In this document: in pieces, positions 10,197-23,286 of the stretch
How the letters are laid out: each line of letters begins with the position of its first letter
Position numbering within the stretch: position 1 is the stretch's first letter
Assembly: GCF_000485595.1 (NCBI RefSeq)
Contig: NW_014578072.1
Location: forward strand, 42,337-89,008
Length of the DNA: 46,672 nucleotides
Reading direction: 5' to 3'
Origin: Priapulus caudatus
Taxonomy: Eukaryota > Priapulida > Priapulimorpha > Priapulimorphida > Priapulidae
Made by a program: the position numbers and the translations under genes
Notes under the pieces: generated by a model
Databases searched by the model: none
What the model was told of the DNA's origin: nothing
What the model saw: the letters and a program-made list of their open reading frames with translations, nothing else

Positions 10197-12924
10197 TTAC
10201 TTGCATTCTTCAATGCTGTACAGAGTAGAAGCTGTCTGTTCTGTAATGATAAATAAACGTGGTCAGGTTCTCTGACTGACACTGTTAAATTAAATGTTAA
10301 ACCTCTAACAGACCAGTATGTGAAAGTATAGTAGGTAGTGACTATGTGGCGCCACCTGTTGTATTTACCTGGCTCATAGTAGTCGTACACCTTCACAACA
10401 GCCGACTTCACATTTTCCACGTCTAGATATTTCTCCAGGTCAAAGGTCACGCAAACCTGCTCGCCTGGTTCGAACTGAAATACGGTTATTGGTCTGTAAG
10501 AATTTCTTCATGGGGATGCAAAAATACTGGTCTTTTGTACATACCTTATTTGACAGACTACACTACTAAATTACATTACTACATTATTGTTGTATTGTGT
10601 CAAATCAGGTTACCTTCGAAAGAAGAGATATATCAATAGTAAAATAAAACCTGAATGATCTCACGATATATTTTTTACCAGATGACGGAAGATTCTTACC
10701 TCGTTTACATAGATATCTACAGTCTTGCCTTCAATATCAAAACGCTTCAATTGTGAATTCTTACTGGGCTTCTCAAAAATCTATACAAAACCAAATTGGA
10801 AACTTTCAACAATAATACCATGGCTTATTAGTGTAAAGATGCCTGCGTGCTTGCACGTCTGGGTGGCGAGTAAAACTATTGTTACAACAAGTGAAAGAAA
10901 TGAACTCTTGACAATATAGGTACACAAACAATTTTTTTCACAGCTAGTTAAATTTAACTGTCGTTCTGTTACGCAGCAAATACTATATTTAATTAATAGT
11001 TTGTTACCTTATTTAATGATTCCTTCACTGGAGAGAATCCAGTCACCATATTTACACTGATTATCGCCATGTTTGATGATTCCTCCTCACCAGTGTACCT
11101 AAAACATAGAAAATATGTGTTTGTATAGTAGAGCAGTTGGTATTGCGCACTGTTTCATGAAATTGCCATGTGTTCACTCTGCAAGTAAGGCAACTGAACT
11201 AGGGTGGAATAAGTATAAACTGATTTAGTAAACCCAGTGTAATATCGGCACGCGTACTACGTTCTTCTGTTGCAAGGTTTTGGTTACGTAATTCATCACT
11301 AATGAGCTTATTTCTCCTATTTTTAACATAGAATGAACGACTTGGTAATAGGAGGAAGGAACGGGTATATATATATGTGTGCGTGTGCGTGCGTGCGTGC
11401 GTGCGTGCGTGCATGCTAGTGTTGTAGGCCTCGAGGCCGGTCTTGGCCTCGAGACCGTTTTCCTTGGTCTCAGTCTCGGTCTTGGCCTCGGAGTGCAATG
11501 ACTCGGACTCGGATTCGAGGACTCGGGTCGAGGCCGGCTCGAGGCCACTACATACATAGTACACAACTGTACATATTGTAACACGCAGTTTACAAGAATT
11601 TAAAACTAAAACTCCTAGGTTTTCTGACTCGGACTCGGGGGGTGCGGACTCGACTACAACACTGGTGCGTGTGTGCGTGCATGTGTATCGTGAGTAGGGA
11701 ATTAAAGTGGGACATCTATACGGCTGCATTAAACTATAGTCGCTTAGACGAGTACTGTCATGGCGGTTAGAGCGATGTGTACGTACGTTCCGCAGGCTGT
11801 CATCTGCCACGTCTTACAGTTGGTCGTCATGACGTTTGCTGTTGCGGAGAACACGGGGACTCTTCTCTGTTCTTCGTACAGGTTGTAGAAGACATTACCC
11901 TGCAATTAAAAAACTCAGGCTTGTACCGCTGTCCCGCTGTAATCTGTCCGTCACAAGTTGTTACGTTGGTTATGCATTCAGTCAGCACAACAGCGTTAGA
12001 ATGGCAAAAAAGTTACATCTTATATGGAAAAGAGCAGTGGCGTAAGGTTTCTGGTGTTAAAGCATGATGCACGATGACAGCAGAGCATCACTGCTACCAT
12101 TGAAAAGTCGGAGCCGTAACACGTACCCTCGTCGAGTTAGCTCACCTTAATAATAACACATCGTGACCCCGTCACTGTGACGTCTAGCACGCTGGGCACC
12201 GAGGGCACGTCGACCAGCTGCTGGACTAGGCTGTTGGTGCCAGATACGCTCACAGCAGCGTCAACGTCGTCACCGCTGACCGTAATGTCGCTGCTACTTT
12301 GCGAACCGAAAAACTTCATAGCGAACTGGGAGAGAGCCTGCAGAGCGATTACGGTGTCCTGCGGAGCAATAGTAGAAACAGAATTAGATGAAATGCTAAT
12401 TATCAATTAGCATTTACGATCCATGACAATGAGAGGTGATCCTTAATTGCATATATGAGTTTACGTTAATCTGTTTCAATCCACGAAATCTAAGGCTAGT
12501 TGTGCGGACCATGTCATGAGCTGCATTGCTGCCTGAACGTCGATAGCTCAAGTTGAGTACCTGTGTTGATGTGAAACCACCGCGTGAGTTTTGCTGCTGC
12601 GTCAACCACCTGACGATAGAGAGTGGCAGCGTCGAATCATCGCTTTCAATCAGCGTCAGTGTCAGCAGAGCATATGCTGTCATCTCAGTGTTTATCGACT
12701 TCTTCTCGGCCTGACGGTTCCATGGCAATCTGTGAATTCACAGACATTGATAGTAGGGGTAACTTACAAACGAGTATAGGAATCCCGAACACTAAAAATT
12801 ACCACTATACGACGACTATAAAACAATAAATTTTTCTACTTACGTAACGTCGACCGTTTCAGCTTCTGCTTTCTCCCAGTGTACAGTTTGTGCCGTCTCG
12901 TTTCGTACAGCCAGCTTCATTAAC
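10197..12924 (-). CDS. A2M-a exons 26-33: end of thioester domain, last CUB part and receptor-binding domain
   Basis: Exons, 5' to 3' on minus: 12844-12924, 12561-12729, 12146-12358, 11787-11899, 11008-11098, 10700-10780, 10369-10474, 10197-10240. Lengths 81, 169, 213, 113, 91, 81, 106 and 44 equal those of A2M-b exactly. Exon 27 carries the conserved [13 protein letters not shown]; exon 30 reads [20 protein letters not shown]; exon 32 ends with [10 protein letters not shown], all typical of the A2M C-terminal receptor-binding (MG8) region. The last exon encodes a short tail ending IEECK before TAA at 10197-10199. Confidence 0.9.
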
Positions 12925-15900
12925 CTATTGAAACATAATCAGTGATAAAGTTTACAGTGCTATGCGGCTCCTCTAATACAGATCTATTCATGTATAATTT
13001 TACAATGTATTCTTCGACTCTGGTAGCAACGTATTAAGAGGAAAGACAGTCGAATGTTCAACTCAGTGTTAAACTTCTGATGTCTCAAAACGATTCATTT
13101 ATATATAATATTCAATAACGTGAAAGACACCGCACTTATTGGCGATATAGTAGATAATTTCAGTTTTCATTAGTGCAGGTGAACTGATGTACCATCTAAG
13201 GTCGCATGTTTTTACCTATCCAAGTATTCCTGAGCTTTGTTCATATCACCGTAGCGGGCGTACGCGTAAGCCACCAGGGCCGTGGTGTAGGCGTCGTCGA
13301 AGGTTTCGCCTTCAATGCAGGAGAAGGCATCTGAGATGGCTCGCTCTGTATCAGCAACCTTGGACTCGATCAACGACGTCACAACGTAGGCTGTTAGCGT
13401 GTCGGCAGTTGGTCTTTGAATTACCAACGCCCTCCCTGCGAATATGAGGACATCGAACGATGCGTGTGTAATATCTAGCTGTCAAAAGGAAATTATAAAT
13501 CTTCATACAAAGATCGTAGCGTACCACCCTTGTGGCTCTCTTGTCTCATAGAGAGAAATGTATTTCTTGTCGCGTGTTCTTCTAGATGGCCGTCTTTGAG
13601 ACAAATGTTTATTTTCCCTTCCTCATTTCTGTCGGCTCTTTAGACCAAATCCGATGTATATCTACATGACTCATAGGACTAACTATTTATGGTATTTCAT
13701 CAGCTAGATGCCGGGCCTCGCAGAGCTACGTACGTTCATGTCCTTGTGGTGAGTCAACGTCCGAGCCGAGGAAGCAGCAATCTCTACGCTGGCTGGCTTG
13801 ATGATCCAATGCACATCATGTCGATCTCATTCCATTCAATGTAGATGAATGCGCTGCGCCTGCGCAAAGCAGCGTCACGACGAACGCTGTCAACCACATG
13901 CTGGCTTCTTTGTCGGCGGTTACGCGAACGCGCTATAGGCGGCGTCAGTGTGCTTAAACGTCAGCTCCCTCTGGTAGCCTGCAAGAGAAACACAGCTGTA
14001 TGAACGCGCTAGAGCCGTCTTGTGCTTAAACATCAGCTCCTTCTAGTAGCCTGTAGGTGAAACATAGATGTATGTACGGGTTATAGCCGTCGTCCGTGTG
14101 ATTAAATGTCGGCTTCTTCTAGTAGCCTTCATCGCCAGATTTGTAACAATTGTTTTACAGTCAAGTTGGCCAAATATACTAACGTTTTGTCGCAAGATAA
14201 ATCAGATAATACAAGAACTTGTACGTAACATTGGAAGCTCTGCTTTCCTCTATGGCTTACCGGATTTCATGAATCCCACAGCTTTCTCCTGGATTTCCGC
14301 GTCAGCTGATCGTGGTTGTGAGGTATTCCATGATGTAGATGTCAGGAGGCGAACGTTATCATGTTCTGCTCCCGCATCCGTACGGCATTTCAGCAGTCCG
14401 TCAAGATTATCTAAGGGAGCTCCCATGACGTCACCGATGATGGACACCCGTGCACGACCCGAATCTGTGGTGAGAAAATGTGTATGACGTCACTGCTATA
14501 GACAGATCATCGGTACAAAATCTCAGCTTGGCCTATGCACATTATCTAAAAACTAATATTGAATTCAGGAATTGAAATCGATAATGTCATTTTTGCTCGA
14601 TTTAAATATTGTTTTATAAATATATGAACTACCCGTATAATTATTTACCGGGTACTAGGTCTCGGATGGTAGCATTAGATCCATGACGTCGAGAGAAAGG
14701 TTCCCCGTCGTCCGGGCAGACGAACCAGTTAATGGAGTAGGACTTCTCTACGCCCTCCGCCTCCACCAGCAGTGGCTGCGTGATCGCATCGCGGACTCCT
14801 GTGACTGTGCTCATGACAGCACCGCTTGACAGATGGCGCTACCTGAGTCAGCCAGTCATGGCGTGTACCGTGATGTTGACGTCGCCTAGCTCTCGGGTTG
14901 AATCATGAACCTAACGCGAGACAGTATCGATTAAATACATGTTCAAAACTGTCTTGTCCTAGCTTACTCAAATTATCGGCGTTGATGTTTTAGTGTTATA
15001 TGATATTATTATAGTGGCATATTGGAATAGAATGTCAATGAATCACACGAATCACCACGAGGCAAAGATATTATCACATAAAAAACAAGGTCAGCGACGT
15101 ACATATATGGTTTACTGACATATATGTCGACAGTAATATTCGAATAGGCATGATAAATTGACGCACTAGTTGTGATAAACAACCAACACAATGAACTATT
15201 TATGATTGAGCTATATGGCTTATGATGAGTCCAAGATTATAAAGTTGCTACTAATAGTATATGTGCCATTTTCACGCATCTTACGCTGTGAGTGGCTGAT
15301 CTGCTTCCACATACACATATCTCAGCCTCGCTTCAATCAATGATGTCAACGCGACCGACGACCGATTCATCGAGAGTGAGCGAAATCTGAGCAGAAATAT
15401 TTAAACAACGTCATTAATCATGCGAGACTGGTTATCATTGCTTTAATTACTACAATGACTTGCCACGAATCATATTGTTATTACATCGCGCGAGCTTATC
15501 ATTGGCATGGGAATCTTGACATGCTTCTCATGCATTTACGTATACGGTGCAATGCTGACATTGCCCGATATCATTAATATTCACCACACTATAAGTGTAT
15601 ATCAGGAGTGAATAATAGAGATAGAGAAAGAGATCATCCTATTATTCACTCCTGGTTATATTTTTTCCTTACTATTATATACACTACGCTATACGGGCAG
15701 ATACTGACGTGGCATCGTCACAGGATGAGGGAGCGTATAGTAGCTGCAACTCTATACTCACCGCCAGACATTCGAGAGGTAGTTAAAGACGGACACGATG
15801 AGCGGCACCTTCTCCCGCGGATGACGAGTAGAGGCAGTGTGTAGGAGACGAAGACGGCTGGAAGGCGCGTAGAGAGAACTGGCGGGGAGATCCGAGTCCC

Positions 15901-17943
15901 GTCTCCTCACTCGTGCAGAGCCGCCCCACCCAGTCCGTGATCGTGTCCGGCACCTCGGTACGAACTAAGCAGCTCGCCGCTGTCACTGTCAGAGTAAAGC
16001 GTACGTAAAGTCAAGTAAGACCACATGACTGACTTCTCAACGGACAGTGAGCAACTAGGCATAGCAGATTGAGAAATCTTTTCACAATCATCATGTACAT
16101 CTTCACGTATTACACGGCTTAAAGACATAATCATGCTACTGCATGGGTACAGCATAAAGAATAGTATTGTTGCTTTAAGGAAGGTAATAAGGAAAATTAG
16201 ATGAGCGACCTTTACTCAACAAGCCAAATGACGTACGCGACACACCGGGTGTCATTAAGTTAAAGTTAAATCTTTCCCGCGCCTATGTATAGGCGCATAG
16301 GGCGGTGCCTATCTCCGTTTCCGTAACCCTGAGGCCCTGCATGCAGCTGCTTTCACAGTAAATGCTAGCAGTAGGGGGTTAGTCCACTGTAGCACTGCGA
16401 GTTAACTTGCCACACCGGGTTCACTACCGCAATTACATTGTTAGATTTACATCTGATCACATGAGGTACTTAATTATCCTCATTAGTCTCACGTGACGAT
16501 GTAATAAGTAATAGTAATATGAAGTAAGTAATAGGTCTTCCATCGATACCGTCGTGATGTTAGGGCAAGGCCCGCAACGTCATGCCGTAAACAACCCCTT
16601 TATGCAGAAACCAAATCGTCAGCGTATATTAGCGCAGATCCTAATACTATACCAGGAGCGAGAAGGAAATATGATTTGAATGAAATATAATATGATAAAT
16701 AACATTATTCATATTATTTGGCATTACATACCTGACTCTTTCAAGCGTCCATAGCCACGTCTCTGGGAAGAAGGTTCTTATGTCAGGCGTAGATGGCGCT
16801 TCTGTGGGTCTTCAATAAACTCGTCTGTGGTTGTGGGAAATGAGGTGGTCGTGCGAAATGCGGTGGCCGTCGTAAAGTAGGTTGCGGTGCAAAGCTAGTA
16901 CGTCTAATAGATCTCCCTAAAAGCTCTGGGCCAGGAGCTACAGAACACAAACAAATGGAAAGTAATATTCTGGATTAATTAACAGCCTCAACGTTATTGA
17001 AATGACTGATTTAATGATATTATCAAGTGAAATCTCATTTAAATGTTTCCGATATTTTCTCACAAACACTTCGTCCCATGTTGTCTTATATGCTATATAT
17101 ACCGAAACGACGTAGGTAGATAAAGCGTGGCTCAGGCTTGCACGGTCTCGGCATCAACGTTCATGTCTGACATGACCAATAATCCAGATCCTGTGTAACA
17201 AAAAAAAGAGAGTAAATAGCAGTGACAGAATGACCGTGAATATAAACATTATATCGAGCAAATAATGTTCATTTGACCCGGAGTTACTTGAGCATATAAT
17301 GAAAGTAAAATAATGATAATTTATTAAGAAATGTAGCAAGCAAAATATTTGCATATTTGTGTCATGAATTTGATGTTATTGCGGCACAAAGTAGTATATT
17401 GGGATAAGTAAGGCTTTGGTTAGCAGTGCACGATACGTATTTTTTAACAAGGGATATTATTAGACATGTTTATGATGCATAGATATAGTTATCAACATAA
17501 ATACAATAATTATAGCTGCAGAGAAGACAACACCAGCTGTTGATGTGGAGCACGAACCTGGAATGCCTGCCTTGAGTCCACATAATCAGTGTGCTTCCAT
17601 GTGTAACTGGCCGGGTAACGATGAAAAGGTGGGATGGTCGTGAAGTGCAGGCCTAGACCACCCGCAGATACTCGGGCAGGTATGGGCGGAACTGTAACAA
17701 CGCAGTAAAATCTATGATTTCCGATAGAGTTTACTATAGGACTAATACCAGAAATAGCAGACACTTATGAATTGGGTAATAAAACCACATCGCTAATTGC
17801 TGGCGTTTATGAGTACCACACCAATTCAATGTAATTGTTGCTACCTACACTATACTCAAGTACACAGTATGTGTACTCTCTCGTTCTCTCTTGCTCTCTC
17901 TCTCTCTCTCTATCTCTCTATTATCTCTCTCTCTATCTCTCTC

Positions 17944-17974
<31 letters not shown>

Positions 17975-17986
17975 TCTCTTCTCTCT

Positions 17987-18085
<99 letters not shown>

Positions 18086-21000
18086 TTCTTATTAAGTCCC
18101 ATGCCTATACGTCTTGACAAGACATAAACCATGAATGCCAGTGTATGAATGTCGGTGTACTATTACCTTGTATCGATCCAGGTTTACCATGTCTACTTGT
18201 GCAATAATCTTTGAAGCTGTAGCGTGTACGGTAATTTGGTATTCCATCTTTTAATTTTGCAAAAACCTGAAAAAAAGCCCGACGCAATTAAATATTTATA
18301 CTCAACTTTACTAGTTTTAATTATAGCTGTGATTATTTAGCACTATACCTGATCATATGAGACTCAACATTTAAGGATAAATACATCTCGCTTTTGAATC
18401 GTATTGTAATGTAATATCAATGCACTTGGGTGATTGTTTGTGACATTTGCTTGGAGACAGGGGGATTTGAAAATTATCAATAGATATAGGCACGTACGTA
18501 CTAACGCACTCATGTACGTACGCGCACACTCACGTAGTCAATCACTCACACACGCACGCATGCAAGCACGCACGCACGTACGCACACGCGCAAACACGCA
18601 ATCTAGCATGCAAACGTCCACGCTCGTATGCGCACAGACGCAGCACATTGTTTCTGCTTCGTAGACTTCTACTCATCCACACGTCGCCCCCTCTAGCGGT
18701 CTTACCGTAGCAGGTGTAATAGGGTTGCTGTCTGCCAGCAGTGTGACGCTCTTGTCGACAACACCAACGGCACAGAGGGAGCGTGGGCTGGCTCGTATCT
18801 GCAGCATAGCTTCTGAACCTGGTGTCTGCTCTCGCTCTGCGAAGCTGATCGACACCTGCACAAATAATCGTCATGACAACGTGCTGCACGTGGCGTACTG
18901 CTTGGACATCGCGATGCCCACGCGTGCGCATTAGCGTCACCTGGTGGAGAATTCAATCTAATGCTTCATAACGTATTGTGGAAATATTTCAACGAGTCAT
19001 ATTTTGCACGTGGATTATTTATTGATGATGCGCATCTGCCTACCTTGTTGCGGAGGCATTTCTCTACGTCTATTTCTCTGCTGTCGGCAATTATCTCCTT
19101 CGTGGCATCGTTGCCGCTGCCTTGGACTACGTGGAAGACGAGCAGTTTAATCTGTGGCGCCATCTCGTGAGTGACGTTGAACTCCAGATTGAAGCTTGCA
19201 ACGCCTCGGGATCCACCGAGTTGTCGCTGGGCCTTTTTCAGTAATACTGCCAAACAAACGACAGGTAGACCTAAGTGTCATTATTTTCCCCAACAATAAG
19301 TGACAAGTAATAACATGAGAACACGTGATATGACACAGTGACACGTACTGTACGCCAATCAATGAATATTACCAAACAAGTTCGATGCGCTTCCGTCATC
19401 TGCTGTTTCTGTCGAAGCATACTGCAATTCAGTAAGAGTTTGTTCCGTCGTTCCCACATCTATGATCTTGTTATTTGCGCCGACCTGCAGTTGGAGAATG
19501 AACATGTCAACAGGGTATGATAACCGTGCCATTTGGCGTATAATAAATTATGTTTCGAATGCGACTAATAGTTCTAGCTTGTGATAACCCTAACAAATGT
19601 TCTGATCGGTAAGGCTTGTGTGGATACCTTGTAGTAGAACTGACGTGTTCCGGGTTTATTGACCGTGTATGTGATCCTGACACTCCCTATCTCTCCGCAG
19701 CGCATCACACCCGTGGCCGCCTCAATCTGTAGGAACTGCTTTGACGTGGAGAACCATCCTCGCACCCTCTTGCTTGTTTGGACTCCACCAGCATCGACAG
19801 TCTTTGCCTGTTCGGAGTGAAACATGTTTAAGTTGACAACTTCGTGTGCACTTACATACACAAGTCGAGCCAAACAGGTAGCAAGAAATTATACTAGGAT
19901 GTACTATAGGCATCATTATTTACACATATATTACAAATCTATAATATAAGACACTCACCACAAGATAAATGCTTTCTATTTCCTTTCCGATTTCGATGGT
20001 AAATGTAGCGATTCCATTGGCAGCAGTGGGTGAGACTTGATTAGGCTGGTTACCACTTAGTTCAATTAGGATACCGGCAGCTGGTTTGCCATCAGGTTGC
20101 GTTGCCACTACCTGTAAGTTGTTGCGGAGGTTATTTCAAATTCCTCACGATATGAGTACGTGCGAACTGGGACAGTAAAAGATCTGCTATTACGCAAATA
20201 GATGTCCATAGGGTTTATATTGCGAGATTTTGCGACTATAGTATATTGTAATGGAAGAGAAGTGGCATTACCTCTGCAACGTAAGGTATCGAACCTCTGA
20301 AATAGTCTCTACCGCGAATTTGCAGGTTCAGTCGATCTAGGACCAGCGATGCGCTTTCCTCTCCAGTCAGAGTTACATCTGGAAAGATACAACATCAATT
20401 AATCAAAGCGAACATCAATCAAATCACTAAACAAGTCCTCGTAATGCATTTGTTTTATCATTTAGCTTTACATGACATTTGACATGTGAATAGACTACTA
20501 TGTGTGAGTGGCAGCAGGGACAAACCTGTGTCAAGCTCGGTAACGTTGGCGCTGAACGTCAGCTGTGCATTATACCAGCGTCCGGAGGAATACTCCCTGT
20601 CCTCGATGGGCAACTCTGATATGTCCACGTCAAATTCCCGGCATCCGTCTTGCAACTGAGAAGGAAATCCAAGCAAGCATTGAAATTCGATGCAAACAGG
20701 CTGCCAGTTGAGGTCCATAGACTCTGTTAGGCCGTGACAGCTTACATTATTACAATGAATATTATAAGATACTTAGATTTTATTTGTGTTGATATCTGAA
20801 ATTTGTATGTGTGTGTATGTATATACACAATAGTATTATTTCACTATCTTATTAGTATTATCACACGCGGCGATCAACGATATTACTTACATCGAGTGGA
20901 CGCGCATCTACGCATGGCGGTTCAACGCCACCAGTGCTGTAACTAAGTCGTTTCTCGTCAGGGCGTAGACAAACGCTCAAAACCGCTTCGCCTTCTACTG

Positions 21001-23264
21001 CTTTCCCATAGGTATACCTGAGGAGCACACCAAGTCAGCTAGTTAGTATCCAGTATGGCTCATGGTGTGTATTTCAAAACAACTTTGAATTAGTGATCAA
21101 AGTGAATATGTAGAAACCCTGATAATGTCATGAGCATAGCTTGCAGGAGTGAGAGCATGAGTCTACCTTGCACAGACGGTGGCGGACACCCGCGTCACTG
21201 TTCTCGGAATCTTCTTTGACGGGAATGCAACGGTGACATCGTACTTTGGGAGAACTGCATGGAAATGAGAAAATGTCGATTAGAAATGAACAAACAAACA
21301 TACAGATGGTTGACCGGTATATGCAAAGAGAAAAGGCAGATCATTAAAACGTCCTATTTGTGATAGTGTGATGGTTGTGGAATGACAACACAACAAGCGG
21401 TATATCTTTAATACAAATGAATGTATATTCGAAGCATCAACGTGGACAACATAACATGGATACTTGTGTGCATGCTGGCTAGCAGGCAACTTCTATAAAA
21501 CAAGAGAGCTTAGTTCGGCCGGGCCTCAGTTAGGTGGCGCCATCTGGCGAATACAAAAGAGCTCATTCGATGACTGTGACACTATTGGCAAGAGAAAGCA
21601 CAAGAGCTAACTCACCATATTCTAACACCTTGAATTGCTTCTTCGTCACACCATCCTCGCTGGTGACTACGATCTCCCAGGTTCCTAGCGGTGGTTCTTT
21701 CGATAGATCCAAATCTAGAGTGGCGATACCTACAACGATGGACAACACGCAGGGTTTATACGAGAACATCATGTTGACTCATAGCTTCCTAGCCTCGCTT
21801 ATCCTACTATCAGTATATACATGTGTCATACAGAATATTTATTATAAAGAAACTCTTTGGATGAAATTGTCTTTATAGTTGTAGTCGAGTCAATTCATAT
21901 TTTTCATAAATCATATATATACCTCCATCTGTCACGACGTCAAGCCACTGCGCAATTCGAGTGCCAGAAGGGTTATTGATCCATACCTTGCTTATCTGTC
22001 AAAACAATTACAATGATCGTGATGTAGGCCCTACACTTTATCATGGACTGATATCGGACGACATACATTTTTTTACAAAGATCGCACGAATGAAGTATTA
22101 ATTACATCAAGTAAAAATAATATTTAAAAAAAAGAACATTATTTACTCCCGGTAACAATGATTAACCATTGCAAACGTTTATTAGTATAAATATACTTAC
22201 CGGTTCAGTTATGGGCTTCAACTCAGATGATAGACGCAGAATGCGGAATTGCACTGAAATGTAGAATTGGTAACTCTATCAACGTTGTCACATTCTTTCG
22301 TTACCTTTTGAATGACGTTTGGTGACGTCAATAAATCGTGATTAGGAATGTCTGAACGTTTTACCCTAATCCTTCGTCATCAGCACGTGACCATAGTAAA
22401 ACCAATATGTAATTGCATGTATTTTCTTAAATTCAGGATGCATCGCCCGTAAACATACGCTGGTGTTTGCCATACACGTTGCATTAGTCATAGCGAGATA
22501 AACAGCTAGGCTTTTTCTTACCTTTTTGACCAGGTTTGTACACAGGCTTGTCTGGTTCGATGAATGTTACAGGTTTAACGAATGGTCGCCTCAGGAATAC
22601 TTGCTTCTGGTCGGCAACGTGGAAGTACGTCGTTTCATCTGCTCTGAACAGCAGGTAAGCAGTAGTCTCGCTCGTGTCAGGGATGGACAGATCGGCGCAC
22701 AGACTGGCACCTGTTAAATACCAGAGATTATACTTAGCTTATATCAGATGTATAAACCGTACATTAATTATCGTGGGTTGTCATCTTAATTTTGAAACTC
22801 GAATGTTATCGTGCCAGAATTCATGCTAATGTATTTTAACTAGCGTTATACATATGCCATCGCGATTTCTAGCTAGGTTACTTTTAACTTGCATACTTTG
22901 CGTACTTAATCATTTTTTAATTTTCTTACGTTAAAACCGACATGGGAACAGCTAGATACAATAATGTAAACCAACAAGAGTAGGCCTACTCTTGTTGGTT
23001 TACATTATTGTATCTAGGGAACAGCGTGCGGACAGAAGATTAATAAGTTGGCAGCCACGCATCTGTTTAGATGACTTGCCATTCACATCCTGATTGTACA
23101 GGTGCGTCGATGCGATGACGTCTGGTACTGTGACGTCATTCGTGCGCTTCAGTAGGATGCTGATGTTGACGGGAGGCAACTGGAAGTCGGCCTTGATAAA
23201 GTCCATGCATATCTGCTCCGCCTGTCCGATGCTCATGTACTGTGGCGCCACCAGGATGAAGTTA
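10197..23264 (-). CDS. alpha-2-macroglobulin family protein, copy a (exons 2-33; exon 1 absent, middle damaged)
   Basis: Paralogue of the complete plus-strand gene at 25536-40205. Thirty-two exons match it one-for-one in order and splice position. Exons 2-16 and 26-33 are clean and almost always equal in length to the other copy. Exons 17-25 lie in an indel-rich stretch and cannot be read through as given. The signal-peptide exon is missing: just upstream of exon 2 the sequence switches to a displaced copy of exons 20-22. As written it is a 5'-truncated, probably non-expressed copy, but the damage may be assembly error, so I do not call it a firm pseudogene. Tail-to-tail with GTF3C3, head-to-head with A2M-b. 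Confidence 0.85.
11418..11663. mobile_element. MITE in A2M-a intron 29
   Basis: Inverted ends AGTGTTGTAG (11418) and CTACAACACT (ending 11663). The interior is rich in GACTCGGACTCG and GGCCTCGAGGCC motifs. It is inserted in a GTGC microsatellite. The matching intron of A2M-b (38792-39216) shares the flanking intron sequence (TGACAGTACTCGTCTAAGC...) but lacks the element, so the insertion is younger than the duplication, or one allele was hit. Confidence 0.7.
13216..17691 (-). pseudogene. A2M-a exons 17-25: bait, MG7/CUB and thioester region with many one-base indels
   Basis: Exon spans by homology, 5' to 3': 17558-17691 (exon 17, phase intact), 17103-17190, 16732-16937 (bait), 15762-15985, 15286-15386, 14649-14910, 14261-14464 (thioester), 13734-13978, 13216-13435. 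Lengths differ from A2M-b by -5 to +6 for exons 20-25 (224 against 229, 204 against 207, 245 against 239, 220 against 215), and frames break repeatedly. In the thioester motif two single bases are missing within about 20 nt (14366-14390), so GCGEQ cannot be read. The splice sites themselves are mostly intact. The pattern of isolated one-base indels with few substitutions suggests raw-read error rather than decay, but both remain possible. Confidence 0.7.
13978..14150 (-). repeat. two decayed tandem copies of the exon 24 acceptor segment
   Basis: Upstream of the real exon 24 start (13978) the acceptor plus exon-start segment recurs at about 14050 and 14126, spacing 72 and 76 bp. A2M-b has three such copies at 36245-36475. 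Confidence 0.75.
17873..18088. repeat. (CT)n microsatellite in A2M-a intron 16
   Basis: About 215 bp of TC/CT repeats with scattered interruptions. Open frames across it are artefacts of the repeat. Confidence 0.95.
18167..23264 (-). CDS. A2M-a exons 2-16: macroglobulin domains MG1 to MG6
   Basis: Exons, 5' to 3': 23080-23264, 22522-22710, 22201-22253, 21923-21995, 21616-21729, 21167-21254, 20891-21017, 20526-20700, 20272-20378, 19959-20111, 19628-19807, 19373-19484, 19044-19246, 18706-18855, 18167-18266. Sequence begins [20 protein letters not shown], the A2M MG1 pattern. Exon 12 is one codon shorter and exon 14 two codons longer than in A2M-b, both in frame. Intron 2 starts with GC (23078-23079 on plus), whereas A2M-b has GT there. 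No start codon is available because exon 1 is replaced by displaced exon 20-22 sequence. Confidence 0.9.
22952..23016. mobile_element. perfect palindrome flanked by an 8-bp direct repeat
   Basis: The sequence CTAGATACAATAATG... reads into its exact complement about 22984/22985, with 33-base arms and no spacer. It is flanked by GGGAACAG on both sides (22944-22951 and 23017-23024), as expected for an 8-bp target duplication. It lies in intron 2 of A2M-a and is absent from A2M-b intron 2. Either a tiny fold-back transposon or an artefact of a strand-switching read join. Confidence 0.6.
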
Positions 23265-23286
23265 CTGCGAGAAGTAATGACAATTA

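Noticed and set aside
17797-18132. Long SL/RE-repeat reading frames
   Set aside because: They arise from the (CT)n microsatellite and exist in several frames and both strands.
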